The translations under genes were made by a program, and so were the position numbers. From positions 1 through 26,344 of the forward strand of contig CBCTZG010000040.1 in NCBI GenBank assembly GCA_965151315.1: DNA of 26,344 nucleotides, in the 5' to 3' direction. This DNA is from Avimonoglobus sp965151315. Its GTDB lineage: Bacteria; Bacillota; Clostridia; UBA1381. This document shows, piece by piece, positions 20,190 through 26,344 of the stretch (its first letter is position 1; each line of letters starts with the position of its first letter). The notes below the pieces were generated by a model. The model saw only the letters and a list, made by a program, of their open reading frames with translations, was not told the origin of the DNA and ran no database searches.

Positions 20190-20211
20190 CCTGCCATTTT
20201 CACAAACCCCC

Positions 20212-20239
20212 TTGCAACTCCTGGAATTTATGGTATAAT
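20212..20239 (+). promoter_or_regulatory. Promoter of the RpiB-like gene
   Basis: TTGCAA (20212-20217), a 16-base spacer and TATAAT (20234-20239), 32 bases before the GTG start. Confidence 0.72.
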
Positions 20240-20270
20240 AAGAGTATCAAACAAAAAGGAGTGTATCACA

Positions 20271-20906
20271 GTGAAAATCGCTTTGATCAATGAAAACAGC
20301 CAAGCGGCGAAAAATAGTATTATCTATGACACCTTAAAAAAGGTGGTTGCGCCCATGGGGCATACGGTGGATAACTACGGCATGTATTCCGCGGAGGACC
20401 AGGCGCAGCTGACCTATGTACAGGCGGGCATCCTCACCGCGATCCTGCTGAACTCCGGCGCGGCGGACTTTGTTGTGACCGGCTGCGGCACGGGCGAGGG
20501 CGCTATGCTGGCCTGCAATTCCTTCCCTAAGGTTCTCTGCGGCCATGTAACCAGCCCGTTGGACGCTTACCTGTTCTCCCAGGTGAACGACGGCAACGCC
20601 ATCGCCATCCCCTTTGCCCAGGGCTTCGGCTGGGGCGCGGAACTGAATCTGGAATATATTTTTGAAAAGCTTTTCTCCACACCGGGCGGCGGCGGTTATC
20701 CCAAGGAACGGGTGGAGCCGGAGCAGCGGAACAAGAAAATCCTGGACAAGGTAAAAGAGGTTACCCACCGGGAGCTTCTGGACATCCTGCCCCAGCTGGA
20801 CCAGGGGCTTGTAAAGCGCGCAGTTGCTGGCGAGCAGTTCCAGACATTGTTCTTCCAAAGCTGCAAGTGCGACAAAATCGCCGCTTACATCAAAACCTTG
20901 CTGTAA
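20271..20906 (+). CDS. RpiB/LacA/LacB-family sugar-phosphate isomerase-like protein
   Basis: A 211-residue protein of the RpiB/LacAB fold, which interconverts aldose and ketose phosphates (ribose-5-phosphate/ribulose-5-phosphate or galactose-6-phosphate/tagatose-6-phosphate). The phosphate and active-site loop reads VVTGCGTGEGAMLACNSFPKV (68-88, quoted in part in family form GCGTGEG, 71-77) with a Cys at 72, resembling the catalytic-Cys loop of RpiB. It is longer than typical RpiB (about 150 aa), with an extra C-terminal region from about 145 that ends in a Cys pair (CKC). The start is GTG 20271 with AAGGAG 9 bases upstream. It is monocistronic, between a promoter at 20212 and a terminator at 20911. 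Substrate unknown. Confidence 0.82.
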   Translation: MKIALINENSQAAKNSIIYDTLKKVVAPMGHTVDNYGMYSAEDQAQLTYVQAGILTAILLNSGAADFVVTGCGTGEGAMLACNSFPKVLCGHVTSPLDAYLFSQVNDGNAIAIPFAQGFGWGAELNLEYIFEKLFSTPGGGGYPKERVEPEQRNKKILDKVKEVTHRELLDILPQLDQGLVKRAVAGEQFQTLFFQSCKCDKIAAYIKTLL

Positions 20907-20910
20907 TCCA

Positions 20911-20936
20911 AAAGCAGGCTCCGGCCTGCTTTTTTT
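20911..20936 (+). terminator. Terminator of the RpiB-like gene
   Basis: A 9-bp stem (20911-20919 with 20924-20932) with a TCCG-type tetraloop and a seven-base T run, 4 bases past the stop codon. Confidence 0.92.
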
Positions 20937-20994
20937 ACCGCATAAAAAATTCCGGAGGGGGCATAATAGGGAAAACGGATTTGGAGGTAATTGA

Positions 20995-21672
20995 ATGTTT
21001 AAACACGAAAAACTATTATTGCACCCGGTAGAAGTGGAAAAACCCAACCCCCAGTATGCGGCCCTGCTGCAGGAACAGCTGGGCGGCGGCAACGGTGAAC
21101 TGAAAGCAGCTATGCAGTATATGTCCCAAAGCTTCCGCATTAAAGACCCTGCGGTTAAGGACCTGTTTATGGATATTGCCGCTGAAGAGCTGAGCCATAT
21201 GGAGATGGTTGCCACCACAATCAATCTCCTTAACGGCCATGATGTGGATTACCGCGCCGCCGGCGCAGGCGAAATCGAAACCCATGTGCTCCTGGGGCTG
21301 AATCCAGGGCTGATCAATGCCTCCGGCTATTCCTGGACAGCAGACTATGTGACCGTTACCGGCGATCTTTGCGCTGACCTGCTGTCAAATATTGCCTCAG
21401 AGCAACGGGCCAAGGTCGTTTATGAATACCTGTACCGGCAAATTGAAGACAAAAAGGTCAAGGCGACCATTGACTTTTTGCTGAACCGGGAGGAGGCCCA
21501 CAACGCCATGTTCCGGAAAGCCTTCAACAAAATCCAGGATACCGGCTCCAATCAGGATTTCGGCGTAACAGCAGATTCAAAACTTTATTTCAATCTTTCC
21601 AGCCCCGCAGAACCCAGCCCGTTTTCCGATACAAAGGTGCAGGCGCCCAGCTTCAGCGGCGCCGGGAAATAG
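20995..21672 (+). CDS. Manganese catalase (KatN/CotJC-type)
   Basis: Dimanganese ferritin-fold enzyme that converts hydrogen peroxide to water and oxygen. All five metal ligands expected from the family are visible: Glu35 in GGGNGELKAAMQY, Glu65 and His68 in AAEELSHME, Glu136 in ASEQRAK and His169 in REEAHN. The 225-residue protein is longer than spore-coat CotJC (about 190) and shorter than KatN-type catalases (about 270), so the choice between soluble catalase and coat-associated form is open. ATG 20995 has GGAGG 7 bases upstream. It stands alone with a terminator at 21676. No cotJA or cotJB genes are nearby, which slightly favours an oxidative-stress role. Confidence 0.93.
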   Translation: MFKHEKLLLHPVEVEKPNPQYAALLQEQLGGGNGELKAAMQYMSQSFRIKDPAVKDLFMDIAAEELSHMEMVATTINLLNGHDVDYRAAGAGEIETHVLLGLNPGLINASGYSWTADYVTVTGDLCADLLSNIASEQRAKVVYEYLYRQIEDKKVKATIDFLLNREEAHNAMFRKAFNKIQDTGSNQDFGVTADSKLYFNLSSPAEPSPFSDTKVQAPSFSGAGK

Positions 21673-21675
21673 CTT

Positions 21676-21704
21676 GAAAATGCCTGTTTGAAACAGGCAT
21701 TTTC
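21676..21704 (+). terminator. Terminator of the manganese catalase gene
   Basis: A 12-bp perfect stem (21676-21687 with 21693-21704) and a 5-base loop begin 3 bases past the stop codon. The T-rich end (TTTTCTTATT) is moderate. Confidence 0.8.
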
Positions 21705-21801
21705 TTATTCCCGCAATATTGCCTGATTTGCCCGCACCGCTGACCGCAGCTCCAGCCTTTGCGGGGAAATCAGTCCGCTCTTTGTTTTTTTTACGGGAAA
21801 A

Positions 21802-21830
21802 TTGACTTTTCCTGCTGGGTATAGTATAAT
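21802..21830 (+). promoter_or_regulatory. Promoter of the metF-metH operon
   Basis: TTGACT (21802-21807), a 17-base spacer and TATAAT (21825-21830), only 26 bases before the metF start. The short leader leaves no space for a SAM or cobalamin riboswitch downstream of it. Confidence 0.82.
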
Positions 21831-21856
21831 TGATTCCAAGAAATGGGGGACGTTTA

Positions 21857-22723
21857 ATGTATATCAGCAAATTATTTGAAAAGAAAAAAACTGTATATTC
21901 CTTTGAGATCTTTCCGCCCAAAAAGCAAAGCTCTATTGACACCGTGTACGACACCTTAGAGGCCCTGGGCGACCTAAGCCCCGATTACATCAGCGTCACC
22001 TACGGCGCCGGGGGAAGCGCGCGGGAAAACAAAACCGCAGAGCTCGCCCAGATGATCAAAAGCAAGCTGAAAATTGAGCCCCTGGCCCACCTGACCTGCG
22101 TCAATTCCACCAAGCCGGAAATTGACGGGATTCTGGAAAACCTGAAAGCCCTAGGTGTGCAGAATATCCTGGCCCTCCGGGGCGATACCCCGCCGGATGG
22201 CGCCGTACCCGGTGATTTCCGCTACGCCTGCGATCTGATCCGCTATATCCGGGAAAAGGGGGACTTCAATATCGCCGCGGCCTGTTACCCGGAAAAGCAT
22301 CTGGAAGCGCCTTCTATGGAGGCGGATTTGCAGCATCTGAAAGAGAAAACCGATTTAGGCGTAGGGCATCTGATTACCCAGTTGTTTTTTGACAATAACC
22401 ATTTTTATGATTTTATGGATAAGCTCCGCCAAAAGGGCATCAATACCCCGGTAACCGCCGGGATTATGCCCATCACCAGCGCCGCGCAAATCGAGAAGAT
22501 GGTACATATGTGCGGCGCGGACATTCCCCCCGCTTGCAGAAAAATGCTGGCGCGCTACGGGGGGGATCCCATTGCTATGCGGGACGCGGGGATTATTTAC
22601 GCCACAAACCAAATCATGGACCTGATCGCCAACGGGGTGGACGGCGTCCATATCTATACCATGAATAATCCGTATGTGGCCCGGAAAATTACGTTGTCTA
22701 TCGGGAGCCTGCTCCATGATTAA
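21857..22723 (+). CDS. metF: 5,10-methylenetetrahydrofolate reductase
   Basis: Reduces methylene-THF to methyl-THF, the methyl donor used by methionine synthase. The 288-residue TIM-barrel flavoprotein has the N-terminal SFEIFPPK motif (16-23) with the catalytic Glu17, the SVTYGAGGS segment, NILALRGDTPP (about 105-115) and the FAD/substrate region HLITQLFFDNNHFYDF. ATG 21857 has GGGGGA 6 bases upstream; an earlier in-frame ATG at 21830 lies in the promoter. It overlaps the next gene by 8 bases (ATGATTAA). First gene of a coupled three-gene methionine unit. Confidence 0.96.
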   Translation: MYISKLFEKKKTVYSFEIFPPKKQSSIDTVYDTLEALGDLSPDYISVTYGAGGSARENKTAELAQMIKSKLKIEPLAHLTCVNSTKPEIDGILENLKALGVQNILALRGDTPPDGAVPGDFRYACDLIRYIREKGDFNIAAACYPEKHLEAPSMEADLQHLKEKTDLGVGHLITQLFFDNNHFYDFMDKLRQKGINTPVTAGIMPITSAAQIEKMVHMCGADIPPACRKMLARYGGDPIAMRDAGIIYATNQIMDLIANGVDGVHIYTMNNPYVARKITLSIGSLLHD

Positions 22724-23366
22724 GGCGTTGGACCGCCGGGAAATCCTGCGGTATTTAGGGTATCCGGCTGGGCAGGCGGCGGATCCGGAAACCGAAGAGC
22801 TGATTACGCAGTGTGAAGCGGCGCTGCTGGATGCCCTGCGGCCTAAATGGACTGCCGGCCGGTTTCCCCTGCGGCGGGCAGGCGGCCGTCTCTGGCTGGG
22901 GGAGTCCCAGTTAGAGCTGCCGGGGACAGCCATCCGGCGCCATCTCCAGGACTGCGGGGAATGCGTTTTATTTGCCGCCACGTTAGGCATGGAGGCGGAC
23001 CGGCTGATCCGGCAGGCCCAGCTTGCCAGCATGACCCGGGGGATCGTCATGGACGCTTGCGCCACAGCTTTTATTGAAGCGGTCTGCGATCATGCGGAGA
23101 CGGAGCTCAACGCCCGGTACGGTCCCTGCAGCTACCGGTTCAGCCCAGGTTACGGCGATCTCCCCATCACCCTGCAGCGCAGGCTGTTAACATTGTTGGA
23201 CGCGGAGCGGAAAATCGGCCTGCATACCACCGATGAAAGCCTTCTGATCCCCGGCAAATCCGTCACGGCGATTTTGGGCCTGACCCAAGCCGGCCCACGG
23301 CCAAAAAGTAAATGCGATATATGCCAAAACAAAGAAAGGTGCGAATTTTGCAGACATGGAAAATAG
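22716..23366 (+). CDS. Stand-alone MetH reactivation-domain protein
   Basis: A 216-residue protein resembling the C-terminal SAM-binding activation domain of B12-dependent methionine synthase, which re-methylates cobalamin after accidental oxidation. The motif RFSPGYGDLPITLQ (141-154) is the hallmark, and ALDRREILRYLGY starts the fold. Unlike MetH domains it ends in a four-Cys cluster, CDIC-x5-CEFC (Cys200, 203, 209, 212), that could bind zinc or an Fe-S cluster and might accept electrons. It overlaps metF by 8 bases and metH by 11 bases, with GGGAG 8 bases before ATG 22716. Because the adjacent MetH has no activation domain, this protein probably serves as that domain in trans. Confidence 0.87.
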   Translation: MIKALDRREILRYLGYPAGQAADPETEELITQCEAALLDALRPKWTAGRFPLRRAGGRLWLGESQLELPGTAIRRHLQDCGECVLFAATLGMEADRLIRQAQLASMTRGIVMDACATAFIEAVCDHAETELNARYGPCSYRFSPGYGDLPITLQRRLLTLLDAERKIGLHTTDESLLIPGKSVTAILGLTQAGPRPKSKCDICQNKERCEFCRHGK

Positions 23367-25749
23367 ATTGATAGACCGTTTGGGAAAGGATCTTTTGTTT
23401 TTTGACGGCGCCATGGGCACCCAGCTGCAGCAGAAGGGCCTGAAGCTGGGAGAAGCCCCGGAAATCCTGAATATTAAAAATCCGGGAATCATTTTGGAAA
23501 TCCATCGGGAATATAAGGCCGCCGGCGCGGATTTCATCACCTCCAATACCTTTGGGGCCAACCGAAAAAAACTCCAGAGTTCTGGATTTTCGCCGGCGGA
23601 GATTATTGCCGCCGGGATGCACCTAGCTAAGGAAGCCGCTGGTCCCGCGGGGTTCGCTGTCTTGGACGTTGGCCCGATCGGTGAACTGATGGCGCCTATG
23701 GGGACGCTGTCCTTTGACGAGGCCTATGCCATTTTCAAGGAACAAATGGTTATTGGGGCCCAGCATGGCGCCGACGTAATCCTGATTGAGACTATGACGG
23801 ACTTGGGCGAGCTGCGGGCCGCCCTTTTGGCCGCCCGGGAAAACACGGCGCTGCCAGTATTTTGTACCATGAGCTTTGAGGAAAATCAGCGGACGTTTAT
23901 GGGGGTAAGCATCGACGCTGCCGCCGCGGCCCTGGAGGGCCTGGCAGACGCGGTGGGCATTAACTGCTCCCTGGGCCCTGCCGAGATCTTGCCAATCGCC
24001 CGGCGGCTGGCGGAATGCACCAATAAACCCATCCTGATCCAGCCCAACGCCGGGCTTCCCCATGCGGAAAACGGCAGCGCGGTATTTGATGTAACTCCGG
24101 AGGCTTTCGGCCGGGCTATGGTTGATTTCTATCAGCTGGGCAGCGCTGTTTTAGGCGGCTGCTGCGGCACGACGCCGGCTCATATTCAGGCTATGACCGG
24201 CCGCCTGGCCGGGAAACCAGTTGTCAGCCGGCCTCCGGTATGTCGGACTGTTGTGTGTTCATCAGCTAAACTGGTAACCATTGACCAGCCCCGGGTGATC
24301 GGCGAGCGAATTAACCCCACGGGTAAAAAACGGTTTCAGGAGGCCTTAAAAAATAACGATATCGACTATATCCTCCGGCAGGCGATCGAGCAGGCGGAAG
24401 CCGGTGCGGAAATCTTGGACGTCAACGTAGGGCTGCCGGATATTGACGAACCCGCTATGATGCGGCAGGTGGTTACCCAACTGCAAACCGTAACTGACCT
24501 GCCCCTGCAGATTGATTCCTCCAATCCCGCTGCCATTGAGGCCGGGCTCCGGCTTTATGCCGGGAAAGCCATTGTCAACTCCGTGAACGGCGAGCAGAAG
24601 GTCTTAGACGCTGTTCTGCCAATCTGTAAAAAATACGGCGCCTGCGTGATTGGCCTGACCCTGGACGACCAGGGGATCCCCAAAACGGCGGAAGACCGGC
24701 TGCGGATCGCAGAAAAAATCCTGGCTGCTGCCCAAAGCTATGGGATCCCTCGAGAGGATGTGATCATTGACTGCCTGACCCTCACCGTGTCCGCCCAGCA
24801 GGAGGACGCAGCCCAGACCTTAAAAGCAGTGCGTCTGGTGAAGAAAAAGCTGGGACTCCGGACGGTATTGGGGGTATCGAATATTTCCTTTGGCCTGCCC
24901 CGCCGGGATATTATCAATGAAATCTTTTTGGCCCAGGCGCTGGCCTGCGGCCTGGATCTGCCCATCATAAACCCCAACGCGGCGGGTATGATGCAGGCAG
25001 TAGACGCCCATCGGGTCTTAGCCAACCAGGACGGAAACGCCCAGCGTTATATTGACAAATACGCCGGCACAGCGCCGGCAGTCCCCAGCGCGCCGGCGGC
25101 GGCAGCAGGGGACGCCGACCCGGGATCGTCTCAGAACGGCTTATCCGATATTATCATAAAAGGGCTCCGGGAGGAGGCCCGGGCCGCAACAATTCAGCTT
25201 CTGGAAACCGAAACGGAGCTGGATGTCGTCAATCATCACCTGATCCCCGCCCTAGACGTGGTGGGCGAGCGATACGAAAAGGGGATCATTTTTCTGCCCC
25301 AGCTGATCCAGGCGGCAGAAACCGTCAAAGCCGCATTTGAAGTGTTAAAGGAGCGGCTTTTGGCGGACAGCGGGAAAATCAGCAAGGGCACCATCGTGCT
25401 GGCTACGGTAAAGGGCGATATCCACGATATCGGGAAAAACATCGTCAAGGTGATTTTGGAAAACTACGGATACCGGATCATCGATCTAGGCCGGGATGTA
25501 CCGCCGGAAACCGTGGTAGATGCCGTTTTAAAAAACAATATCCGGCTTTTAGGGCTCAGCGCCCTGATGACCACCACGGTGAAAAGCATGGAAGAAACCA
25601 TCCGAGCCGTCCGGGAAAAATCTCCTGAAACGATCATTTTCGTAGGCGGTGCCGTCCTTACCGAGGATTACGCCATGGCTATCGGCGCGGATTACTACGC
25701 GAAGGACGCCAAAGTGTCGGCGGAAATTGCGAAAAAAGTTTTGGGCTGA
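23356..25749 (+). CDS. metH: Cobalamin-dependent methionine synthase lacking the activation domain
   Basis: Transfers a methyl group from methyl-THF through methylcobalamin to homocysteine. The 797-residue protein has three modules: the homocysteine domain (about 1-290) with zinc ligands Cys204, Cys269 and Cys270 (GINCS and LGGCCGTT), the pterin-binding domain (about 310-570) starting VIGERINPTGKK, and the B12 module (about 590-797) with the cobalt ligand His690 in DIHDIGKNIV. A Pro/Ala-rich linker (about 570-595) separates the last two. It ends after the B12 domain, some 400 residues shorter than full-length E. coli-type MetH. The ATG lies inside the end of the reactivation gene (11-base overlap), so the two are made together. 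Confidence 0.95.
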   Translation: MENRLIDRLGKDLLFFDGAMGTQLQQKGLKLGEAPEILNIKNPGIILEIHREYKAAGADFITSNTFGANRKKLQSSGFSPAEIIAAGMHLAKEAAGPAGFAVLDVGPIGELMAPMGTLSFDEAYAIFKEQMVIGAQHGADVILIETMTDLGELRAALLAARENTALPVFCTMSFEENQRTFMGVSIDAAAAALEGLADAVGINCSLGPAEILPIARRLAECTNKPILIQPNAGLPHAENGSAVFDVTPEAFGRAMVDFYQLGSAVLGGCCGTTPAHIQAMTGRLAGKPVVSRPPVCRTVVCSSAKLVTIDQPRVIGERINPTGKKRFQEALKNNDIDYILRQAIEQAEAGAEILDVNVGLPDIDEPAMMRQVVTQLQTVTDLPLQIDSSNPAAIEAGLRLYAGKAIVNSVNGEQKVLDAVLPICKKYGACVIGLTLDDQGIPKTAEDRLRIAEKILAAAQSYGIPREDVIIDCLTLTVSAQQEDAAQTLKAVRLVKKKLGLRTVLGVSNISFGLPRRDIINEIFLAQALACGLDLPIINPNAAGMMQAVDAHRVLANQDGNAQRYIDKYAGTAPAVPSAPAAAAGDADPGSSQNGLSDIIIKGLREEARAATIQLLETETELDVVNHHLIPALDVVGERYEKGIIFLPQLIQAAETVKAAFEVLKERLLADSGKISKGTIVLATVKGDIHDIGKNIVKVILENYGYRIIDLGRDVPPETVVDAVLKNNIRLLGLSALMTTTVKSMEETIRAVREKSPETIIFVGGAVLTEDYAMAIGADYYAKDAKVSAEIAKKVLG

Positions 25750-25750
25750 A

Positions 25751-25782
25751 TTAAAAAAGGATGCTTTCGCATCCTTTTTTAA
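25751..25782. terminator. Bidirectional terminator between metH and the zinc-ribbon gene
   Basis: A 14-bp stem (25751-25764 with 25769-25782) and a TTTC-type tetraloop with A/T runs on both sides. It serves metH on the plus strand and the converging gene on the minus strand. Confidence 0.92.
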
Positions 25783-25783
25783 T

Positions 25784-26197
25784 TTAATCTGATAAAGGAA
25801 TCCCCTTGCCGTCTGTTGTAATGGTAGAACCGGTCAGGATCAAAATCCCTTCCACCAGCCCCCAAATCCCTGACACAACGCCGCCAAAGCCGCAGGTCAG
25901 CAGCGTGATCAAAAGCTGTGCCACTGCTTTTCCAGTATAACCCAAATAAAAATTATGCACACCTAAAGAGCCCAGAAAAATCCCCAAAAGCCCAGCCGCC
26001 AGCTTGGATTTCTGTCCTGTGCCCGACGCCGGCGCACTGTTCAGCGACGCGCCGCACTGAATACAAACTGCCGCATTTTCTTCTACGGCAGAGCCACAGT
26101 TCGGGCAAAACCGATTCCCTGCCCCTTTAGCCACGCCGCACTTAATGCAAACAACGGCGCTAGGATCCATCTCATTTCCACAATTTTTGCAAAACAT
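25784..26197 (-). CDS. Double zinc-ribbon, TM2-domain membrane protein
   Basis: A 137-residue protein with two zinc ribbons built from four CxxC pairs: Cys3/6 with 17/20 and Cys31/34 with 45/48. They are followed by a TM2 domain (about 66-122) with two membrane helices and the LGSLGVHNFYLGYTGKA signature (76-91 in part). Proteins of this layout are common and uncharacterised; the ribbons probably lie in the cytoplasm and mediate binding to proteins or nucleic acid. ATG 26197 is chosen because a GGGGTG site lies 5 bases upstream; the longer reading to 26215 has none. It converges on metH and is preceded by a good promoter. Confidence 0.88.
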   Translation of the reverse strand: MFCKNCGNEMDPSAVVCIKCGVAKGAGNRFCPNCGSAVEENAAVCIQCGASLNSAPASGTGQKSKLAAGLLGIFLGSLGVHNFYLGYTGKAVAQLLITLLTCGFGGVVSGIWGLVEGILILTGSTITTDGKGIPLSD

Positions 26198-26229
26198 CGC
26201 AACACCCCATTTCAAATACTGTTAGTTCC

Positions 26230-26258
26230 AGTATATCGAAAACAGGCCCTTCTGTCAA
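26230..26258 (-). promoter_or_regulatory. Promoter of the zinc-ribbon/TM2 gene
   Basis: On the minus strand TTGACA (26258-26253), a 17-base spacer and TATACT (26235-26230), 33 bases before the start codon. Confidence 0.82.
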
Positions 26259-26272
26259 GTACTTTTCCGTGA

Positions 26273-26344
26273 TTGGTTAATTCTTTTCCTGTTATGCTAC
26301 AATACATATTGGACAGTTGAATAAAAAGGATGAAAGATCCGGTC
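26273..26344 (+). promoter_or_regulatory. Possible promoter and leader of a gene beyond the window
   Basis: TTGGTT (26273-26278) and TACAAT (26298-26303) are spaced by 19 bases, a weak match. An AAAAAGGA ribosome-site-like stretch follows near 26324-26331. A plus-strand gene may begin at or just past the window edge; its identity cannot be told. Confidence 0.3.

Noticed and set aside
21705..21856. SAM (S-box) or cobalamin riboswitch before metF-metH
   Set aside because: Only 26 bases separate the promoter from the start codon, and the sequence upstream lacks the conserved S-box or B12-box blocks.
1..26344. CRISPR arrays, tRNA or rRNA genes, prophage or complete insertion sequences
   Set aside because: No evenly spaced direct repeats, cloverleaf-like sequences with CCA ends, rRNA cores, or transposase/integrase ORFs were seen on either strand.

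Overview
This window looks like chromosome of an anaerobic Firmicute of class Clostridia, perhaps an Oscillospiraceae/Ruminococcaceae-type gut lineage; the genus is not resolved. Coding DNA is moderately GC-rich and gaps are AT-rich. Shine-Dalgarno sites are strong, promoters are of the TTGACA-17-TATAAT kind and terminators are short intrinsic hairpins. Family-level markers are the ylxM-ffh-rpsP-khpA-rimM-trmD order, a separate RNase M5 gene, a LexA-box-controlled YneA-like gene, an FMN riboswitch before ribU, and a two-gene SufC/SufB (SMS-like) pair without SufD, SufS or SufU.

Layout. 1-1743 (minus): the end of an exopolysaccharide regulatory pair, a Wzz-like membrane adaptor and its BY-type tyrosine kinase with a tyrosine-rich tail. 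1814-3758 (plus): a leucine-rich leader peptide, an attenuator-like terminator and leuA. 3848-5598 (minus): hpt, an ECF-type S-component-like membrane protein and a GATase-like protein without its catalytic Cys, read from a promoter that faces and overlaps the ugtP promoter. 5638-7492 (plus): a UgtP/MGDG-synthase-like glycosyltransferase and RNase M5. 7492-9201 (minus): an FG-GAP propeller protein with an SLH domain but no signal peptide. 9216-12951 (minus): the SRP/ribosome-maturation operon. 12952-13574: a 620-base gap with a candidate structured RNA and a hairpin-rich, MITE-like repeat. 13575-15318 (minus): sufC-sufB. 15426-18997 (plus): FMN riboswitch-ribU, a small-multidrug-export-family protein, an AEC transporter, the SOS-type yneA-like gene and a YoaK/DUF1275 protein. 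18998-20189 (plus): an AT-rich gap with an operator-like dyad and a two-gene DNA-binding cassette (RHH, then XRE-XRE-RHH). 20212-21704 (plus): an RpiB-like protein and a manganese catalase. 21802-25782 (plus): metF, a stand-alone MetH reactivation protein and a MetH without that domain, joined by overlapping start/stop codons. 25784-26258 (minus): a zinc-ribbon/TM2 protein.

The genes are mostly housekeeping (amino acid, folate/B12 one-carbon, purine salvage, Fe-S, SRP, cell envelope) with a few accessory inserts. The best leads for something less described are the structured-RNA candidate at about 12985-13140, the MITE-like element beside it, the RHH/XRE-XRE-RHH cassette with its dyad, the leuA leader, and the stacked controls on ribU and yneA. 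All functional calls come from reading motifs by eye; no database search or folding program was run.
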